This document shows, one piece after another, positions 1 to 7,009 of a stretch of 64,000 bases of DNA (positions within the stretch are counted from its first letter, which is position 1; the number at the start of each line of letters is the position of its first letter). This stretch comes from Pseudomonas sp. P7548. GTDB lineage: Bacteria; Pseudomonadota; Gammaproteobacteria; Pseudomonadales; Pseudomonadaceae. The notes beneath the pieces were generated by a model. The model saw only the letters and a list, made by a program, of their open reading frames with translations, had not been told where the DNA came from and ran no database searches. Position numbers and translations under genes: made by a program. The DNA is taken from positions 1-64,000 of the forward strand of contig NZ_JACARO010000073.1 of the NCBI RefSeq assembly GCF_013386585.1, read 5' to 3'.

Positions 1-94
1 CCCCATGGTTGATCCTGTTAAACCTTCAACTGCTTGGGTCGTTCTCTAAAACGACAGGCGGCGCCGCCAGCCCCTGACGCTGACCGAGCACGTT

Positions 95-108
95 TTCGGA
101 CAACCGAA
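95..108. promoter_or_regulatory. Perfect AauR-type operator
   Basis: The sequence TTCGGACAACCGAA is a perfect inverted repeat of the form TTCGG-N4-CCGAA. This is the motif reported for AauR, the sigma-54-dependent response regulator that senses acidic amino acids and their amides in Pseudomonas. It lies about 120 bases upstream of the sigma-54 promoter candidate, a normal enhancer distance. Binding by AauR is inferred. Confidence 0.7.
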
Positions 109-126
109 CGCCAGCACCGCCCAACG

Positions 127-140
127 TTCGGAAAGCCGGA
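127..140. promoter_or_regulatory. Second, imperfect AauR-type operator
   Basis: TTCGGAAAGCCGGA matches TTCGG-N4-CCGAA at all but one position. It lies 32 bases (about three helical turns) centre to centre from the perfect site at 95-108, which suits cooperative binding of an enhancer-binding protein. Confidence 0.55.
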
Positions 141-225
141 CACCCACTCAAACTGAAAATCCGAAAATCAAAAATAAACTGATTAAAATCAATAAGTTAA
201 TTTATAACCACCGACACAATCGGCC

Positions 226-241
226 TGGTACAAATCCTGCT
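226..241 (+). promoter_or_regulatory. Sigma-54 (RpoN) promoter candidate for ansB
   Basis: TGGTACAAATCCTGCT carries the GG and GC doublets with the spacing of the -24/-12 consensus TGGCAC-N5-TTGCW. It lies about 90 bases before the asparaginase start and downstream of two AauR-like enhancer sites. The C of the -24 box and one T of the -12 box deviate from consensus. Confidence 0.6.
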
Positions 242-329
242 CTTTCCCTGCACCTCGAGGCATTCAGAACTGCCCGGGTGTTCTAGATGAACCTGCACCA
301 GCACTCATCAAAAACCAGAGAGAAAAATA

Positions 330-1418
330 ATGAAATCTGCACTGAAGAACTTTGTTCCGGGCGCGTTAGCCCTCCTGCTGCTGTTCCCCCTTGCCGCCCA
401 GGCAAAGGAAGCTGAAACCAAGGCCAAACTTTCCAACGTGGTCATCCTTGCCACCGGCGGCACCATTGCCGGCGCTGGCGCCAGCGCGGCCAACAGTGCC
501 ACCTACCAGGCGGCCAAGGTTGGTATCGAACAATTGATCGCCGGTGTTCCTGAGCTTAGCCAGATCGCCAACGTTCGCGGCGAGCAAGTGATGCAAATTG
601 CATCTGAAAGCATCAACAACGAAAACCTGCTGCAACTGGGTCGCCGCGTGGCCGAACTGGCCGACAGCAAGGACGTGGATGGCATCGTGATCACCCACGG
701 CACCGACACCCTGGAAGAAACCGCCTACTTCCTGAACCTGGTCGAAAGGACTGACAAGCCAATCGTCGTGGTCGGCTCGATGCGCCCAGGCACCGCCATG
801 TCGGCCGACGGCATGCTCAACCTGTATAACGCCGTGGCCGTCGCCGGCAGCAAAGACGCGCGTGGCAAAGGCGTGCTGGTCACCATGAACGACGAGATCC
901 AGTCGGGTCGTGACGTCAGCAAGATGATCAACATCAAGACCGAAGCCTTCAAGAGCCCATGGGGCCCACTGGGCATGGTGGTCGAAGGCAAATCCTACTG
1001 GTTCCGCCTGCCTGCCAAGCGCCACACCATGGATTCCGAGTTCGACATCAAGACCATCAAGAGCCTGCCCGATGTTGAAATCGCCTACGGCTACGGCAAC
1101 GTGAGCGACACCGCCGTCAAGGCCCTGGCCCAGGCTGGCGCCAAAGCCATCATCCATGCCGGCACCGGCAATGGCTCGGTGTCGTCCAAGGTCGTACCGG
1201 CCCTGCAGGAACTGCGCAAGCAAGGCGTGCAGATCATCCGTTCTTCCCACGTGAATGCCGGCGGCTTCGTTCTGCGCAATGCCGAACAGCCTGACGACAA
1301 GTACGACTGGGTTGCCGCCCATGACCTGAACCCTCAGAAAGCACGGATCCTGGCCATGGTTGCCCTGACCAAGACTCAGGACAGCAAAGAGCTGCAACGG
1401 ATGTTCTGGGAATATTGA
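330..1418 (+). CDS. ansB: Periplasmic glutaminase-asparaginase
   Basis: This 362-residue type II amidohydrolase converts glutamine and asparagine to glutamate or aspartate plus ammonia in the periplasm, feeding acidic amino acid uptake. A typical signal peptide occupies residues 1-25 (cleavage after AAQA). The two family signatures are present: TGGTIAG at about 42-48, with its nucleophilic Thr, and HGTDT at 123-127, with the Thr and Asp of the second catalytic group. Length and sequence fit the Pseudomonas 7A-type glutaminase-asparaginase. The start has an AGAGAGAAA-type ribosome site. AauR-like sites and a sigma-54 promoter upstream suggest induction by Glu, Gln, Asp and Asn. It is monocistronic; a GC-rich hairpin at 1440-1456 follows without a clear T-run. 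Confidence 0.95.
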   Translation: MKSALKNFVPGALALLLLFPLAAQAKEAETKAKLSNVVILATGGTIAGAGASAANSATYQAAKVGIEQLIAGVPELSQIANVRGEQVMQIASESINNENLLQLGRRVAELADSKDVDGIVITHGTDTLEETAYFLNLVERTDKPIVVVGSMRPGTAMSADGMLNLYNAVAVAGSKDARGKGVLVTMNDEIQSGRDVSKMINIKTEAFKSPWGPLGMVVEGKSYWFRLPAKRHTMDSEFDIKTIKSLPDVEIAYGYGNVSDTAVKALAQAGAKAIIHAGTGNGSVSSKVVPALQELRKQGVQIIRSSHVNAGGFVLRNAEQPDDKYDWVAAHDLNPQKARILAMVALTKTQDSKELQRMFWEY

Positions 1419-1560
1419 TTCCTGACAACCTCTCGGCACGGGCGGTTGATCCGCCCATGCCACCTCCCCCCCTACACCCCGCCTGCATGAATTCGCCCAA
1501 ACAGCCGTCAGATCTAACTCCTGAAGTTTAAGCAGTTGCGAAATTGCCCACAGTTAAATA

Positions 1561-1576
1561 CTGTATGCACGTACAG
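1561..1576. promoter_or_regulatory. LexA (SOS) box
   Basis: CTGTATGCACGTACAG fits the gammaproteobacterial LexA consensus CTGT-N8-ACAG at every fixed position. It begins 34 bases before the GTG start of the DUF1654 gene. It overlaps a possible -10 element (TACTGT, 1559-1564), which follows a TTGCGA -35-like hexamer (1536-1541) at 17-base spacing. Repression by LexA and SOS induction of the downstream pair are inferred. Confidence 0.75.
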
Positions 1577-1594
1577 CTTATTAAGGAATTCTCC

Positions 1595-1846
1595 GTGGCA
1601 ACGTCCTCTTCCGCACTGCCGACTCCACCTGATGCCTACGAGCGCCTGGCCATTCGGGTGCAAAAGATCATCAACTCGACCCACGCACAGAAAGCCAAGG
1701 CCGCCCTGATCTTTCGTCTACCGGATGAGCCGGAGGAGGAATGGGAACGGCTGCTGGAAGAAATCGCGGAGAACGACAACGTCACCCTCGCCTACCGGGA
1801 TGACGGCGGCGTGCAGATTTTCTGGGTTGTGCCGAAGGAAGATTGA
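1595..1846 (+). CDS. DUF1654 family protein, probably SOS-regulated
   Basis: This is a small (83 aa) Pseudomonas-specific protein of the DUF1654 type; its function is unknown. The recognisable core is YERLAIRVQKIIN near the N-terminus, then an acidic EEWERLLEEIAEND section and a C-terminal DDGGVQIFW strand. I chose the GTG at 1595 because AAGGA precedes it at good spacing. The upstream in-frame alternatives would place the LexA box inside the coding region. The stop lies four bases before the endonuclease I start, so the two genes are almost certainly one operon under the LexA box at 1561-1576. Confidence 0.8.
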   Translation: MATSSSALPTPPDAYERLAIRVQKIINSTHAQKAKAALIFRLPDEPEEEWERLLEEIAENDNVTLAYRDDGGVQIFWVVPKED

Positions 1847-1850
1847 TTCA

Positions 1851-2540
1851 ATGAGTGTCCGTTTTACCGCTGTGGTTTGCTTGTTGTTTGCCGTCACCGC
1901 CCACGCCCAGGCGCCCCGAACCTTCAGCGAGGCCAAGAAGGTCGCCTGGAAACTCTACGCCCCACAATCCACTGAGTTTTACTGCGGCTGCAAATACAAG
2001 GGTAATCGGGTAGACCTGAAAGCCTGTGGTTACGTCCCGCGCAAAAACGCCAACCGCGCCGCTCGTATCGAGTGGGAACACATCGTCCCGGCCTGGCAGA
2101 TCGGCCATCAACGCCAGTGCTGGCAAGCTGGAGGACGCAAGAACTGCACACGACACGATGATGTGTTCAAGCGCGCCGAGGCCGACCTGCACAATCTGGT
2201 TCCCAGTATCGGCGAGGTAAATGGCGACCGTAACAACTTCAGTTTTGGCTGGTTGCCGGTGCAAAGCGGGCAGTACGGCTCCTGCCTGACTCAGGTGGAT
2301 TTCAAGGCCAAGAAGGTGATGCCGCGCCCTTCCATCCGAGGCATGATCGCCCGCACCTATTTCTATATGAGCAAACAGTACGGTTTGCGCCTGTCAAAAC
2401 AGGACCGCCAACTCTATGAAGCCTGGAACAAGACCTACCCGGTGCAACCCTGGGAGCGCCAGCGCAACCAGACTGTCGCCTGCGTGATGGGGCGCGGCAA
2501 CGAATTTGTCGGCCCGGTGAACCTCAAGGCCTGCGGCTGA
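1851..2540 (+). CDS. endA: Endonuclease I, secreted/periplasmic DNase
   Basis: This 229-residue non-specific DNase belongs to the EndA/Dns/Vvn family (beta-beta-alpha-metal nucleases). A signal peptide covers about residues 1-19. The catalytic segment EWEHIVPA (about 74-81) contains the general-base His77, and the metal-binding segment GEVNGDRNN follows at 121-129. Several cysteines (C45, C47, C59, C90, C99) fit the disulfide-stabilised family fold. The reaction is endonucleolytic cleavage of DNA, likely in the periplasm or outside the cell. It follows the DUF1654 gene by four bases, which places this nuclease under apparent SOS control. Confidence 0.93.
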   Translation: MSVRFTAVVCLLFAVTAHAQAPRTFSEAKKVAWKLYAPQSTEFYCGCKYKGNRVDLKACGYVPRKNANRAARIEWEHIVPAWQIGHQRQCWQAGGRKNCTRHDDVFKRAEADLHNLVPSIGEVNGDRNNFSFGWLPVQSGQYGSCLTQVDFKAKKVMPRPSIRGMIARTYFYMSKQYGLRLSKQDRQLYEAWNKTYPVQPWERQRNQTVACVMGRGNEFVGPVNLKACG

Positions 2541-2544
2541 AAGG

Positions 2545-2561
2545 GGGCGGGTAACCCGCCC
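2545..2561. terminator. GC-rich hairpin between convergent genes
   Basis: GGGCGGGT and ACCCGCCC form a near-perfect palindrome directly after the endA stop and before the end of the convergent lipoprotein gene. There is no strong T-run on either side, so it is a weak or bidirectional terminator candidate. Confidence 0.4.
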
Positions 2562-2571
2562 AGCCTTCCGC

Positions 2572-2952
2572 TTACTGCGCGGTCTTGTGTTCGATGACCT
2601 GCGACTCGGTATCGTTTTTCTTGGCGCGGGCCAGCTTCTCGGTCAACAGCGCCTGCTTGGCTTCGGCTTCGGACTTGCTGGCGAACGGCCCCAGCAACAC
2701 CTGGTCCTTGCCGTCTTCCTTCACGATATAAAAATTGAAACCATGTTCCAGCAGCCAGGCGGTCAGGTCGGTAAGCGCCTGCAGCTTGTGATCCGGCGGG
2801 CCCACCCATACATCCCATTCCTGGGCAGCAATCGCGCCGGTCTGTGGCTGGCTTTCAGTCACGGCAGGCTTGGCCTTGGGGGCGTCGACGCTTTTGCCTT
2901 CACCGCAACCGGCCAAGGCCAACACCGCAATTGCCATCGCTACTTTACGCAC
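2572..2952 (-). CDS. Small lipoprotein with SPOR-like domain
   Basis: This 126-residue protein starts with a short signal sequence ending in a lipobox (LALAGC), so it is predicted to be lipid-anchored at about Cys16. The C-terminal half (WDVWVGPPDH...LLGPFASKSEAEAKQALL) has the pattern of a SPOR-type domain: a strand, a helix, then GPF followed by an EAE-rich helix. SPOR domains bind denuded peptidoglycan glycan strands. No operon partner is visible, and it converges on endA. The specific role is unknown. Confidence 0.75.
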   Translation of the reverse strand: MRKVAMAIAVLALAGCGEGKSVDAPKAKPAVTESQPQTGAIAAQEWDVWVGPPDHKLQALTDLTAWLLEHGFNFYIVKEDGKDQVLLGPFASKSEAEAKQALLTEKLARAKKNDTESQVIEHKTAQ

Positions 2953-3199
2953 TGCCCTGCTCCTTTAAGGATAAAGAGGCAACTTTATCATTCACTGTCT
3001 ATTCTGGCCGTCATAAACGTTGGCTTAAACAATGCGAATGATGTACCGCAGACCTGTATGATGCCGCCATGGGAATTAATGTCGCCTCTATGCGTCTTAA
3101 AAGAGGCAGTCACAGGGAAGCGCTTAGCAGTAAGCTACACACATCCGACACCTGCCCTGTCTGAAACATGTGTCCTTAAAAGTAATCAAGGAGAAGTCC

Positions 3200-3394
3200 A
3201 TGCTTATACTCACCCGCAAAGTTGGTGAAAGCATAAACATCGGTGATGACATCACGATCACCATCCTGGGCGTCAGCGGCCAGCAAGTACGAATCGGCAT
3301 CAACGCTCCCAAGGATGTTGCCGTGCATCGCGAGGAGATCTACCAGCGCATCCAGGCTGGCCTGACTGCTCCGGATAAAAACCAGACGCCTTGA
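3200..3394 (+). CDS. rsmE: RsmE, CsrA-family post-transcriptional regulator
   Basis: This is a 64-residue CsrA/RsmA-family RNA-binding protein. It represses translation of secondary-metabolism and exoproduct mRNAs and is titrated by GacA-dependent small RNAs. It begins MLILTRKVGESI, keeps the RNA-contacting Leu4 and Arg44 (VAVHREEIY), and its C-terminal tail (AGLTAPDKNQTP) matches the RsmE rather than the RsmA paralogue of P. fluorescens. The ATG at 3200 follows a strong AAGGAG site, which itself contains an A-GGA element of the kind this family binds, so autoregulation is plausible. It stands alone with intergenic DNA on both sides. Confidence 0.92.
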   Translation: MLILTRKVGESINIGDDITITILGVSGQQVRIGINAPKDVAVHREEIYQRIQAGLTAPDKNQTP

Positions 3395-3602
3395 TGCCCC
3401 CTCAGTAGCCAGCCCTTTCGTTCACTGTAACGGCTGGCGAAAACCCCTTTTGGACTGTTTACGGCGCTATCGCGTGATCAGTGCCTCCTCCCCCTGACTT
3501 CTCCGCAAGATGAAACTGTTTTAACACCCGGAACTTGTTGCGCCATTTGTAGCCGAAACCTGACCCACTCCCTGCCATCCGAGTGCACCCGGGAGCATAT
3601 CG

Positions 3603-3866
3603 ATGAGGCGAAGCACTGCGCAGCCCTTTGCATCCAGGTCCTGGGCGATCACGCTGCTGATAGGACTGGCCTTCGTGGGGCTGGAATATGGCTTGAGGTG
3701 TAAAGTTCAGACGGCTGACGCACGCCAGGCCCACTCCTGGCTGGACCTGACGTTATTCCTTTGTGCCTACCTGTTCATGTTCTGCCTGAAGCCAATCCAG
3801 AGGGCCGTCCAGCGCAAACTGTGCCAGCGTGCGCTCCACGCCTCACGCCCTAAAACCGCACGCTGA
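3603..3866 (+). CDS. Hypothetical small inner-membrane protein
   Basis: This is an 87-residue open frame with a GGGAG ribosome site just before the ATG. Two hydrophobic helices are apparent, at about residues 13-29 (SWAITLLIGLAFVGLEY) and 46-61 (WLDLTLFLCAYLFMF), with a basic N-terminus and a strongly basic C-terminal tail. No family is recognised. Coding is supported by the ribosome site and composition, not by similarity, so it may be lineage-specific. Confidence 0.5.
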   Translation: MRRSTAQPFASRSWAITLLIGLAFVGLEYGLRCKVQTADARQAHSWLDLTLFLCAYLFMFCLKPIQRAVQRKLCQRALHASRPKTAR

Positions 3867-3961
3867 CAGGCCCTGCATCGCGATTGGATCGCGGGGTATT
3901 TACAGCCTCACGGCAAGTTCTATGCTTGGGTTTGCACGGTCCGTAAAAGGCGCAAAAACAG

Positions 3962-4246
3962 ATGGATACCCTGAGTAAATCCGAAATCGAATCCGCACTG
4001 GCAGCGCGCCTGCCCAGTTACAAGATCGCCTGCACGCTGCACGCCGACGGCACGCTGTCGGCCATTCTCAGTGGTCCCGAAACAGATCATTTCGCAATCA
4101 CCGGCATCGTCCGCGCGCACTATCGTGGTGCCGAAGCCATTGCCCGGCTCGCCAATGAAATCCTCAGGGAGATGGTGCTGTCGCGCCAGGGCATGAAGAG
4201 CAGCCGGCTACAAACATCGCCTCTCGACAGCAACGAGGGCCGCTAG
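3962..4246 (+). CDS. Hypothetical protein, 94 aa
   Basis: This is a small soluble protein with no recognised domain. It reads as a compact alpha/beta unit: helix SKSEIESALAARL, strands around CTLHADGTLSAILSGP and HFAITGIV, then a helix RGAEAIARLANEILREMV and a disordered tail. The start is preceded by only a weak AAGGCG site. It sits between rsmE and a convergent HAD phosphatase gene. Similar short proteins are common in fluorescent pseudomonads, but I cannot name a function. Confidence 0.55.
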   Translation: MDTLSKSEIESALAARLPSYKIACTLHADGTLSAILSGPETDHFAITGIVRAHYRGAEAIARLANEILREMVLSRQGMKSSRLQTSPLDSNEGR

Positions 4247-4257
4247 CAGCCGGAGCC

Positions 4258-4935
4258 TCAGCCCACACGGTTCGATATCGACAATAACCCGCCATCGTCG
4301 CGCCGTACCTGCAACTGCCCATACCCATCGATCGAAAGGTGCGACGTGTGCATTGGTTTCAGGTGCGTCGACGTCACCACGACCACATCTGCCCCCGCAG
4401 CCTCCCCCGCCCGAATACCGACCGTTGCGTCTTCGAACACCAGGCAATCCTGCACCGGCACGCCCAAACGCTGCGCGCCCAGCACATAACACGCCGGATC
4501 CGGCTTGCCCACTGCCACATCCTCGGCGGTCACCAGCACCGACGGCGGGCTGATACCGGCCGCTAGCAGGCGTCGCAACGCGAGTTCCCTTGGCGCAGAG
4601 GTCACCAACGCCCATTGATCGCCAGGCAAGCCCTTCAGGAACTCGACAGCACCAGGAATCGCCACGACCCCCTCGACATCCTTGATTTCAGCCTCGGTAA
4701 TCCACTGCGCCTCAACCTCTGGATCAACGCCCGGCAACGCCTGGCGAGTAATGGTATCGATGGCCCTTGCCCCATGAATGGTTGCCAGGAACGCCGCCAC
4801 ATCCAGGCCATGACGCGCCGCCCAAATGCTCCACACGCGCTCGGCTGCCGCGATGGAATTGAGCAAGGTGCCGTCCATGTCGAACAGAAAGGCGCGGTAA
4901 CGTCGGGCAAAAATGGCAGGGGCGGAGATGGACAC
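4258..4935 (-). CDS. HAD-superfamily sugar phosphatase, YfbT-like
   Basis: This 225-residue subfamily IA haloacid dehalogenase-like phosphatase has motif I DMDGTL at 19-24 (nucleophile Asp19, acid/base Asp21) and an alpha-helical cap domain (about 28-95). Motif II is VTSAPRE, and motif III/IV is GKPDPACYVLGAQRLGV followed by VFEDATVGIRAG. This arrangement is typical of hexose- or hexitol-phosphate phosphatases such as E. coli YfbT. The substrate cannot be read from the sequence. It is a single gene, convergent with the hypothetical at 3962-4246. Confidence 0.85.
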   Translation of the reverse strand: MSISAPAIFARRYRAFLFDMDGTLLNSIAAAERVWSIWAARHGLDVAAFLATIHGARAIDTITRQALPGVDPEVEAQWITEAEIKDVEGVVAIPGAVEFLKGLPGDQWALVTSAPRELALRRLLAAGISPPSVLVTAEDVAVGKPDPACYVLGAQRLGVPVQDCLVFEDATVGIRAGEAAGADVVVVTSTHLKPMHTSHLSIDGYGQLQVRRDDGGLLSISNRVG

Positions 4936-5152
4936 TGCTGGACTTCCTCTTGGGCAGGGACACGTAAAAGGCCCGATGCAATCTACGGATCACACCCGCG
5001 CTTGTAAACGACGACGGCGCAAACCGGGCCGATTGGATTACAGCTTTGTAATGAAGCTGTCAGTCTAGGCAGCACCCTCACTTCATACAGTGGAGTCGTC
5101 AGTCAGCCACACCGGTTGACGCCACTTCCCACTGATGAAAAAGGGTCCACCC

Positions 5153-5923
5153 ATGAAGCCTGCAAGCAAACTTTGCCTGATCGCCGCCAGCCTGTTGATG
5201 CTGGGTACCGGCACCGCCATGGCCGGCACCGTCGCGCCGGTCAAAGCCAACAACGTGGTACTGGTGCATGGCTCCTGGGCCGATGGGTCGAGCTGGTCAG
5301 AAGTGATCACTCGCCTGCAAGCCGCCGGCCTGCACGTCACCGCGGTGCAAAACCCGCTGACCTCGGTCGCCGATGACGTTGCCGCGACCAATCGCGTACT
5401 CGATCAACAGGACGGCCCTACCGTACTGGTCGGCCATTCCTACGCCGGCACCGTGGTCAGCGACGCTGGCGCGAACCCGAAAGTCAGCTCGCTGGTGTAC
5501 GTCGCCGCCCGCGCGCCGGACGCCAACGAAGACTTCGTCGCCCTCTCGGCCAAATACCCGACCATGCCAGTACGTGCCGGCGTGGAAGACCACGATGGCT
5601 ACCTTACCCTGAACCAGGACGCGTTCCTCAAGTACTTCGCCGCCGACGTGCCACGGGCCAAGGCCCTTGAGCTGTACGCCGTGCAGCAACCCATCACCAA
5701 GACCTTGTTCAGCGGCCGCACGGTGAACGCCGCCTGGCACACCAAGCCGTCCTGGTACGCGGTGTCGGCCAATGACCAGACCATCAACCCGGACCTGGAG
5801 CGCTTCCTCGCCAAGCGCATGAACGCCACCACCATCGAGCTGCCGTCGAGCCACCTGTCGCTGGTCTCCCACGCCAAGGAAATCACCGACCTGATCCTCG
5901 AAGCGTCCGGCCGCCAGCCTTAA
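5153..5923 (+). CDS. Exported alpha/beta-hydrolase fold protein
   Basis: This 256-residue esterase-like protein has an N-terminal signal peptide (residues 1-24, ending TAMA-G). The oxyanion-hole strand is VLVHGSWADGSSW, the nucleophile elbow is GHSYAG with Ser96, and the C-terminal catalytic His lies in SSHLSLVSHAKE. It resembles the salicylate-esterase/hydroxynitrile-lyase-like branch found in many Proteobacteria. The ATG at 5153 is preferred over 5135 because AAGGG precedes it at normal spacing and the signal peptide then starts correctly. The substrate is unknown. Confidence 0.85.
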   Translation: MKPASKLCLIAASLLMLGTGTAMAGTVAPVKANNVVLVHGSWADGSSWSEVITRLQAAGLHVTAVQNPLTSVADDVAATNRVLDQQDGPTVLVGHSYAGTVVSDAGANPKVSSLVYVAARAPDANEDFVALSAKYPTMPVRAGVEDHDGYLTLNQDAFLKYFAADVPRAKALELYAVQQPITKTLFSGRTVNAAWHTKPSWYAVSANDQTINPDLERFLAKRMNATTIELPSSHLSLVSHAKEITDLILEASGRQP

Positions 5924-6034
5924 GCCCTTCATTACGAACTTGTCATCATCCTGTTGGCTGGCTGTTTGCGTCACCTGGTTACCGTGAACTCACTGCCAGG
6001 ACCTGGCAGCCAGCCCTTAAAGAGAGATACCGCC

Positions 6035-6295
6035 ATGAAACTGTTTATCCTCAGCTTTGCCGCTTTGCTCGCCACCGGTTCAGTGTTTGCTGCCGACACC
6101 GCCTCCGCCACCAACGTGATCCACGACAAGGTCGGCTTCTTTGTCCACCTGGATGTCGACAAAGTGCTGTCGAGCACCGACACCTACGGCCAATGCGGCA
6201 TCGTCCCCGCCCGCCTCGACTACCTGGACCACCAGGGTCGCGAACACGTGCTGGACTACCAGGTGCAAGGCATCGGTTGCGCCAGTGACAATTGA
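6035..6295 (+). CDS. DUF2790 small exported protein
   Basis: This 86-residue protein has a signal peptide (about 1-20, ending SVFA-A) and a mature part matching the Pseudomonas DUF2790 pattern: a double-strand KVLSSTDTYGQCGIVPARLDYLDHQG followed by HVLDYQVQG. Two cysteines (in YGQCGIV and GIGCASDN) could form a disulfide. DUF2790 genes often sit next to copper- or heavy-metal-responsive two-component genes, and here one starts 42 bases downstream on the same strand. A periplasmic metal-stress role is inferred only from that context. Confidence 0.8.
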   Translation: MKLFILSFAALLATGSVFAADTASATNVIHDKVGFFVHLDVDKVLSSTDTYGQCGIVPARLDYLDHQGREHVLDYQVQGIGCASDN

Positions 6296-6337
6296 TCGGG
6301 CTACACTTGCGCAACGCGACGAACCAAGGCACTACCC

Positions 6338-7009
6338 ATGAATATTCTCGTAGTCGAAGACGAACCCAAGGCCGGCAATTACCTGCTCAATGGCCTGCAG
6401 GAACTGGGCTACTCCGTGAGCCTCGCCCGTGATGGCGTGGACGGGTTGCACCAGGCGCTGGAAACGCCGTTCGACGTGATTGTACTGGACGTGATGATGC
6501 CAAAAATGGACGGCTGGGAAGTGTTGCGTCGCTTGCGCAAGGAAGCGGATACGCCCGTGTTGTTTCTGACCGCTCGCGATGATATCGCCGACCGCATCAA
6601 GGGCTTGGAACTGGGTGCCGACGATTACCTGATCAAACCGTTTTCCTTCGCCGAACTGGTCGCACGCCTGCGTACCCTGACCCGTCGTGGCCCCAGCCGC
6701 GAAGAGGAACAGCTGCAGATCGCCGACCTGCAAATCGACGTGCTCAAGCGCCGCGTTACCCGCGCCGGCACGCGCATCACCCTGACCAACAAAGAGTTCG
6801 CCCTGCTGCATCTGTTCGCCACGCACCAGGACCAGGTGCTGTCGCGCTCGATGATCGCCTCGCGGGTGTGGGACATGAATTTCGACAGCGACACCAATGT
6901 GGTGGACGTGGCCGTGCGGCGCCTGCGCCTGAAAATCGACGACCCGTTCCAGCTCAAGTTAATCCACAGCGTGCGGGGCATTGGCTACCGCTTCGATACC
7001 CAGCCATGA
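6338..7009 (+). CDS. Heavy-metal type response regulator, OmpR/CusR-like
   Basis: This 223-residue response regulator has a receiver domain (1-120) with acidic pocket E7-D8, phospho-acceptor Asp51 in VLDVMMPKMDGW, and the conserved Lys in LIKPFSFAEL. A winged-helix OmpR-type DNA-binding domain (about 128-220) ends in VRGIGYRFDTQ. The effector segment is of the CopR/CusR type that activates metal-resistance or efflux genes. Its stop overlaps the kinase start by ATGA, so the pair is translationally coupled. The inducing metal is not determinable; no efflux genes lie nearby. Confidence 0.92.
   Translation: MNILVVEDEPKAGNYLLNGLQELGYSVSLARDGVDGLHQALETPFDVIVLDVMMPKMDGWEVLRRLRKEADTPVLFLTARDDIADRIKGLELGADDYLIKPFSFAELVARLRTLTRRGPSREEEQLQIADLQIDVLKRRVTRAGTRITLTNKEFALLHLFATHQDQVLSRSMIASRVWDMNFDSDTNVVDVAVRRLRLKIDDPFQLKLIHSVRGIGYRFDTQP

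Larger units (their letters stand above)
1..329. other. Intergenic region upstream of ansB
   Basis: No coding sequence is supported in this stretch. It holds two inverted-repeat activator sites, a sigma-54 type promoter and the leader of the asparaginase gene, each listed separately. The section from about 150 to 215 is clearly AT-rich compared with its surroundings, as is common between enhancer-type sites and a sigma-54 promoter. Confidence 0.6.

Noticed and set aside
1440..1456. Terminator after ansB (GGGCGG/CCGCCC)
   Set aside because: The stem is short and there is no T-run; it is noted but not listed as a terminator.
5135..5152. Earlier ATG for the exported hydrolase
   Set aside because: The ATG at 5135 has no ribosome site and would place charged residues before the signal peptide; AAGGG favours 5153.
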